Positions 5,136 through 9,118 of a stretch of 9,118 nucleotides of DNA are shown here, in pieces. Position 1 is the first letter of the stretch, and every line of letters starts with the position of its first letter. The stretch lies in NCBI GenBank assembly GCA_021736615.1, contig JAIPFN010000242.1:1-9118 (forward strand), in the 5' to 3' direction. This stretch comes from Phycisphaerae bacterium (GTDB lineage Bacteria > Planctomycetota > Phycisphaerae > Sedimentisphaerales > Anaerohalosphaeraceae). The translations under genes and the position numbers were made by a program. The notes under the pieces are model-generated. The model worked only from the letters and a program-made list of their open reading frames with translations. It made no database searches and was not told where the DNA came from.

Positions 5136-7402
5136 CATTGCCCCGTCTTTTCGGTTGAAGACAGCAATTCGAAGATCGCCTGTGCAAACCAGGCTGTGTT
5201 GTGCAGCTCCATTTCACACCAGCGCCAGTGCCCCTGCCGCATGTAAGGCATGTCTTTAGAACCCCCGCCAATACCTTGAACCACCATCCCGTCACTGCGC
5301 GGAGCAAGCCATTCTTTATACAGCTTCGGCTGATTATACCCCACACCAAATACAGTGCTTCTATTGAGGGGGTTACTACCTAGTATCCAGTCAACCTGTT
5401 TCCACGCCGCATCTCGAAGTTCGGGATTTTCGAGTATCCTGGCCCCTCTTGCCAGCAGGATCGCTTTTCTCGCCAGAACCTTATTCGCCCCGCGATTGTC
5501 ACACAAATACTGGTAATACAACCCGCCGACATTTCTCTGCATTTTTGCCCCTGTCTGCCCGCCGGCCTGGTCACTCCGACTTAGGTAAGCCGGCACAATA
5601 CCAAAAGCGTTTTTCTTCGACAAAGGCAAAAGATAATCCTCCAGATAGGACCTGAGACTTTCCTTCCATTGAGGGCATTTGGGATGCGCCGCAAGCCCGT
5701 CGCACAAATCAGCTAATACGATAACCGCCCCCTCTGCACCGTCCATCCCGCCATGTGCCATCAGACTATCAAAAATTTTATCTTTCTTCGAATCCCTGTA
5801 GAAGAATCCTTTCACCTCCGTCTGGCCGGCAATATACTCTTTCTCCTGCAACGCCATAAGCTTATCGGCCAGTTCGACTGCCCGATCTTTATATTCGGAT
5901 TTATCCGCAGCCAGATACATATATAAATTCGCGCCAATACCATAAGCCAGCGGCATAAGATCTGTTACCGTTTCCATGTATGGTCTGGCATTAAACGTAG
6001 TCTCATATTCGGTCACAACCGGCCATGTTTTCACAAAATAGTTGTAACACCTTTCAGCAGCATTAAGACACTTTTTAGCGTACTCCGGATCCGTATCCTT
6101 ATACAGGCGGTATATCGTGCTTTGATTCTTAATGAACCTGCTTTGAGAGACCATGTCGATTAGTAATGTACTCTCTTCAAGCACCCTGTCATCCGAATCC
6201 CCAATAATGTTATTCGTATACCGATTTATGCCCTCGCTCCAATCCTTTGCACCGCACCAGAGGTAATAATGCTGCACAACAGCACCGCTGTCAAGCTGCA
6301 TCTGGTGGATGTATTTATTCCCCCACTTGATCTCATCGACAATACTGTACTCGCCGCTATCCCACGCAGGACTTACAATCCTCTTCATCTCAATAAGCCC
6401 GTAAAGCCCCGGCTGCAGGATTCGCATTATCTTTCTGACATCACTGCTGGCATGCCAACCTCCAACGATCCCATGACGTTTTCCGCCTTCCATCCTTGCA
6501 TCGTCAAGGTGACAGGCCTTGCCGCCCCAGTTTAACGTCGTATCGCCGCACCGCTTTCTGCGGTAAGCATTACGGTACTTCCGCAGATAACTCTCGTAGT
6601 TAAGTCTCGCCTCAAGCCCGACCGGAAACCACATGGAATATTCCGGTCCCGCCTTGATCCTGTAACTCCCTGATGCTTTAAACCCTGTGAAGTCTCCGAA
6701 CAGATTATCCCCAAAAGCGCTGTCGCCGCTTTTCAAATCTCCCGAAAAAACCACCTTACCGCCCGCGTCAACCACATCAAACAAAGCCGCTCCAACACTG
6801 CCGTCAACCACAACCCTTTTATTGGCATTGGCAAGATACCCAAGATGATTAACAAAAACTTTGGCAGCTGGCAAACCCTCCACCTCGAATTTAAACACAC
6901 TACCGGACCGGCGCTTACTTCCGTCTTTATCCACAGCTGTAACGTACCATTGATGGGACCCCGCCGGAACCTTCGATAATAAGGGCGTATAATAATAAAC
7001 TTTTTCTGCGGCCAGAAAACCAAACGGCCTGAATGGTTCATAGTTGCCATATTTCCCGCCAGGCAAATGCCCATACACCCCAGCTGGAATTTTATCAACA
7101 TTCTCCCCATCCAGCCAGATTTCATAGTGGTTAGTGCCCGACCCACTATCTAAGCCATCCCGCCAGACCAGAATCGGCGCATCACCATAAACCTCAGCAT
7201 AAACTACAGCATTGTCAGCGGGCAAGAGCAGTTCAAATTCCTTCGGCGCAGTACTATCCTTAGCTGACACAAACTGTGTTAACGAAAACATCATTCCCAT
7301 CGCAATCAAAACCCTAACCTGAAAAGCCGGCGAGGTTGATTCGCTAATTCTTACAAGCTTCTTCAATAGCAATATATGTCCCATTTCATCTCGCTTTTGC
7401 AT
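5135..7402 (-). CDS. Exported glycoside hydrolase family 9 protein (non-canonical active site)
   Basis: 755-residue protein with GH9 architecture, a family mostly of endo- and exo-beta-1,4-glucanases. The hydrophobic signal core is at about residues 30-47, ending SLTQFVSA, so it is exported; the 30-residue region before it is long, and Met7 (7384) is an alternative start. Residues 55-175 look like an Ig or fibronectin-III-type beta domain. Residues 180-260 match the Ig-like cellulase N-terminal domain (KVFVNHLGYLANANKRVVV). From about 265 to 745 is an (alpha/alpha)6 barrel, with VDWILGSNPLNRSTVFGVG at 670-688, the best GH9 signature. The usual DAGD motif reads GGWHASSD at 314-321, keeping only Asp321; the usual PHHR segment is replaced near 694-702; Glu730 in WCEMEL aligns with the catalytic acid. 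Substrate is therefore uncertain, and loss of activity is possible. No dockerin or carbohydrate-binding module is apparent. It lies 57 bases after the HzsA-related gene and is probably cotranscribed with it. Confidence 0.87.
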   Translation of the reverse strand: MQKRDEMGHILLLKKLVRISESTSPAFQVRVLIAMGMMFSLTQFVSAKDSTAPKEFELLLPADNAVVYAEVYGDAPILVWRDGLDSGSGTNHYEIWLDGENVDKIPAGVYGHLPGGKYGNYEPFRPFGFLAAEKVYYYTPLLSKVPAGSHQWYVTAVDKDGSKRRSGSVFKFEVEGLPAAKVFVNHLGYLANANKRVVVDGSVGAALFDVVDAGGKVVFSGDLKSGDSAFGDNLFGDFTGFKASGSYRIKAGPEYSMWFPVGLEARLNYESYLRKYRNAYRRKRCGDTTLNWGGKACHLDDARMEGGKRHGIVGGWHASSDVRKIMRILQPGLYGLIEMKRIVSPAWDSGEYSIVDEIKWGNKYIHQMQLDSGAVVQHYYLWCGAKDWSEGINRYTNNIIGDSDDRVLEESTLLIDMVSQSRFIKNQSTIYRLYKDTDPEYAKKCLNAAERCYNYFVKTWPVVTEYETTFNARPYMETVTDLMPLAYGIGANLYMYLAADKSEYKDRAVELADKLMALQEKEYIAGQTEVKGFFYRDSKKDKIFDSLMAHGGMDGAEGAVIVLADLCDGLAAHPKCPQWKESLRSYLEDYLLPLSKKNAFGIVPAYLSRSDQAGGQTGAKMQRNVGGLYYQYLCDNRGANKVLARKAILLARGARILENPELRDAAWKQVDWILGSNPLNRSTVFGVGYNQPKLYKEWLAPRSDGMVVQGIGGGSKDMPYMRQGHWRWCEMELHNTAWFAQAIFELLSSTEKTGQ

Positions 7403-7459
7403 CTAACACTAGTTCCGTAGAATGTGTGAAAAATGCTTTTATTTTACCCATGCCGATCT

Positions 7460-9118
7460 CTACTCCATCGTAGGCAGCACAACCTCCCCCGCCGCCTGCC
7501 GCTCAGTATTTTCATACGACCCGTAAAAATCGCTGTTACTGTCAAGCCACAATACGATCCGATGCATCTGATCATCGCTAAGCTTAACGCCGTGGTGGCC
7601 ACCCTTAAGCATCCTATATAGCTTCGACTCCATCGCCCCGAATTTACCCGGCACAGTCCTCGGACTGGTAAACACCTGGTTATCCCAGAAGAACGCATAC
7701 TCCCGCAGGTTCCTGTAAGAACTCGTCCAGTTGCCGTCATACGGATATTTACTAACCAATCTCTCAGTCCCCTGCCCGTCTTTTCGGGTAACCATCTCCG
7801 CCACCCCGTCCACGCGAAGGTCGGGACACTTCTTTCCCTTGTCAATATTTTTCGTATGACAGGCGACACATTTATCGTCAAGCACCGGCTGAACAAGTAT
7901 CGGAAAACTAAACGGTTTCGTACCTTCAACTTCCGGCGTAATCTTCGACGCAACTCTGCGAAGCGCAGTCGGATAAACCTTCATAGGTTTCGGAGCAGAG
8001 TTCCGCGGTTCATGGCAGCCGTTACACGTAAGCTTCTCACCGGCCGCAACCCACGCCGCCGACCGCATCGACTGAACGGCAAGTCCGTCTTCATTAAGAG
8101 CCTGAAAATAAACCGGCATCCCCACAGGAAGCTCAAAGTAAGCACTGCCGTCCTCGTCAACCGGAACGGTCCCAAGAATCCCGCGTGCACCTTTCTGGCT
8201 GCCGTACCCAATCCACGGCTCATTAGCAATAGGAGTAGTCTTAGGCAAAATCTGAACGATCCGCAGCGAAGTGATCTTAGTACCTTCCGGCATGGGAAGC
8301 TTTGAGTTATAAACATTCATAAGCCCGACAGTCCCCGTCTTTGGAAGCTCCTCTGTCGGCGCCTGCTCCGGTTTCTTACCGTCAACCCGAGGCAACCCGA
8401 CAAGCGTCTGGTGCGGAATAACCGGCGGCTTTTTGCGAGCCTGCAAAGGTATTGGATCAATACACGAAAAAGAACTGTCCCGATAAATAAGCTCACGATT
8501 TCCAAACGAATCGACCAGGTATATCCCATAGTTATGATCTTCATGCTTCGAACCGCTAACCCCGTCGTTTCCTTTTGAACAATACACACAAAGATAATAG
8601 TCCTCACTAAGCGGCCACGGACTTGCAAACATCCCCTCGCCGCGATGAACGCCGTACTCCGCCTCCGGGAAAAGCTCCTCGGGCGTAACCCGCTTAAGCA
8701 TCGCCATCTTATCGTCATCCGGTATCGAAGGATCGACCACGACAAGCGGCCCGTACGCCTGCGTATGATGCCCGCAAGCCGTAAACACATACTTGCCGCC
8801 ACCCGGCACCGCCCGAATCTGCATCTCCATATGCGGCCTGTCACCGGCATTAGCCGCATAGTTACCCTGAATAGCCCGCGGGTCGCGACCGTCCGGAGTA
8901 GTCAGCCACGGATGATGAGCCTGATTAAAACCCCGGTCGACATAATCCCACCGCGTATAAACGATCATCCCGTTATTATCGACACTCGGATGCCACTCGT
9001 TAGTCTCATGCGGACTGAGTATCGTAATATCACTGCCGTCCTCGTGCATCGAATGCAAAGTAAAACTCGGCACCGGCCGCCCATGACATCTTCCATACCC
9101 GCCCCGCCGCTCGGACAT
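7460..9118 (-). CDS. HzsA-related two-heme c-type cytochrome protein (partial, N-terminus outside window)
   Basis: C-terminal 552 residues of a large protein resembling the hydrazine synthase alpha-subunit middle-domain family, which is common in Planctomycetes and Lentisphaerae without anammox metabolism. The N-terminal half of the visible part contains TolB/PD40 beta-propeller-like text (SERRGGYGRCHGRPVP, HPSVDNNGMIVYTRWDYVDR near residues 43-62). The middle, about 265-355, is a beta-rich domain (TSLRIVQILPKT, GSAYFELPVGMPVYFQALN). Two heme-binding motifs follow: CNGCH at 365-369 and CVACH at 417-421. The C-terminus has a short helical tail with LSDDQMHRIVLWLDSNSDFYGS. The frame begins with Met at the window edge, but SERRGG is internal in the relatives I know, so the true start and signal peptide should lie further upstream. 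c-type hemes imply a periplasmic or outer-surface location. The substrate is unknown, and hydrazine synthesis should not be assumed. Confidence 0.8.
   Translation of the reverse strand: MSERRGGYGRCHGRPVPSFTLHSMHEDGSDITILSPHETNEWHPSVDNNGMIVYTRWDYVDRGFNQAHHPWLTTPDGRDPRAIQGNYAANAGDRPHMEMQIRAVPGGGKYVFTACGHHTQAYGPLVVVDPSIPDDDKMAMLKRVTPEELFPEAEYGVHRGEGMFASPWPLSEDYYLCVYCSKGNDGVSGSKHEDHNYGIYLVDSFGNRELIYRDSSFSCIDPIPLQARKKPPVIPHQTLVGLPRVDGKKPEQAPTEELPKTGTVGLMNVYNSKLPMPEGTKITSLRIVQILPKTTPIANEPWIGYGSQKGARGILGTVPVDEDGSAYFELPVGMPVYFQALNEDGLAVQSMRSAAWVAAGEKLTCNGCHEPRNSAPKPMKVYPTALRRVASKITPEVEGTKPFSFPILVQPVLDDKCVACHTKNIDKGKKCPDLRVDGVAEMVTRKDGQGTERLVSKYPYDGNWTSSYRNLREYAFFWDNQVFTSPRTVPGKFGAMESKLYRMLKGGHHGVKLSDDQMHRIVLWLDSNSDFYGSYENTERQAAGEVVLPTME

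Noticed and set aside
4960..5349. Minus-strand frame spanning the hairpin cluster and the end of the GH9 gene
   Set aside because: It is out of frame with GH9 and translates the palindromic repeats; no start signal or homology.
7444..7953. Arg-rich minus-strand frame overlapping the HzsA-related gene
   Set aside because: Shadow of the gene carrying the CxxCH motifs; composition is typical of an off-frame translation.
9116..9118. ATG at the right edge as the start of the HzsA-related gene
   Set aside because: The following SERRGGYGRCHG is internal in relatives and no signal peptide follows, so the gene almost certainly continues beyond the window.

Overview
The window looks like an anaerobic or marine planctomycete, most likely class Phycisphaerae (Sedimentisphaerales-type). 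This is inference from gene content: an EF-G with an unusual domain V, an ExbD/secreted-repeat pair, a HzsA-related two-heme protein beside a GH9-family enzyme, weak or absent Shine-Dalgarno signals, and hairpin repeats of a style I associate with Planctomycetes and relatives. No rRNA, tRNA, CRISPR array, insertion sequence or integrase is visible. No gene-free stretch exceeds about 215 bases.

Layout. The plus strand carries the 3' end of an elongation factor G gene (2-520). A 190-base leader with two hairpins follows, then an ExbD/TolR-type inner-membrane protein (715-1191) and a large exported, probably helical-repeat protein of unknown function (1230-3485). A 211-base intergenic region with two good tandem sigma70-type promoters leads into clpX (3697-4968). 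A convergent junction follows (4969-5134), holding three consecutive related hairpins and a Rho-independent terminator that serves the minus strand. The rest is on the minus strand: an exported GH9-family protein (5135-7402), preceded by the 3' part of a HzsA-related protein with two CxxCH heme motifs (7460-9118, running off the right edge). These two are 57 bases apart and probably form one transcription unit.

How the genes work together. EF-G and ClpX are housekeeping functions (translocation; ATP-dependent unfolding for ClpP). ExbD and the exported repeat protein probably belong to an ExbB/ExbD-type proton-driven energy-transducing complex, but no ExbB/TolQ motor gene is present here. The minus-strand pair suggests envelope or periplasmic polysaccharide metabolism alongside a c-type cytochrome-like protein.

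Most notable points: the GH9 protein lacks several canonical GH9 active-site residues; a perfect 15-bp palindrome sits at the exbD 5' end and decides the start-codon call; a 14-bp tandem repeat runs into the start codon of the repeat protein; and a three-hairpin repeat cluster lies between the convergent genes. I found no clear evidence of a wholly new defence or mobile system.
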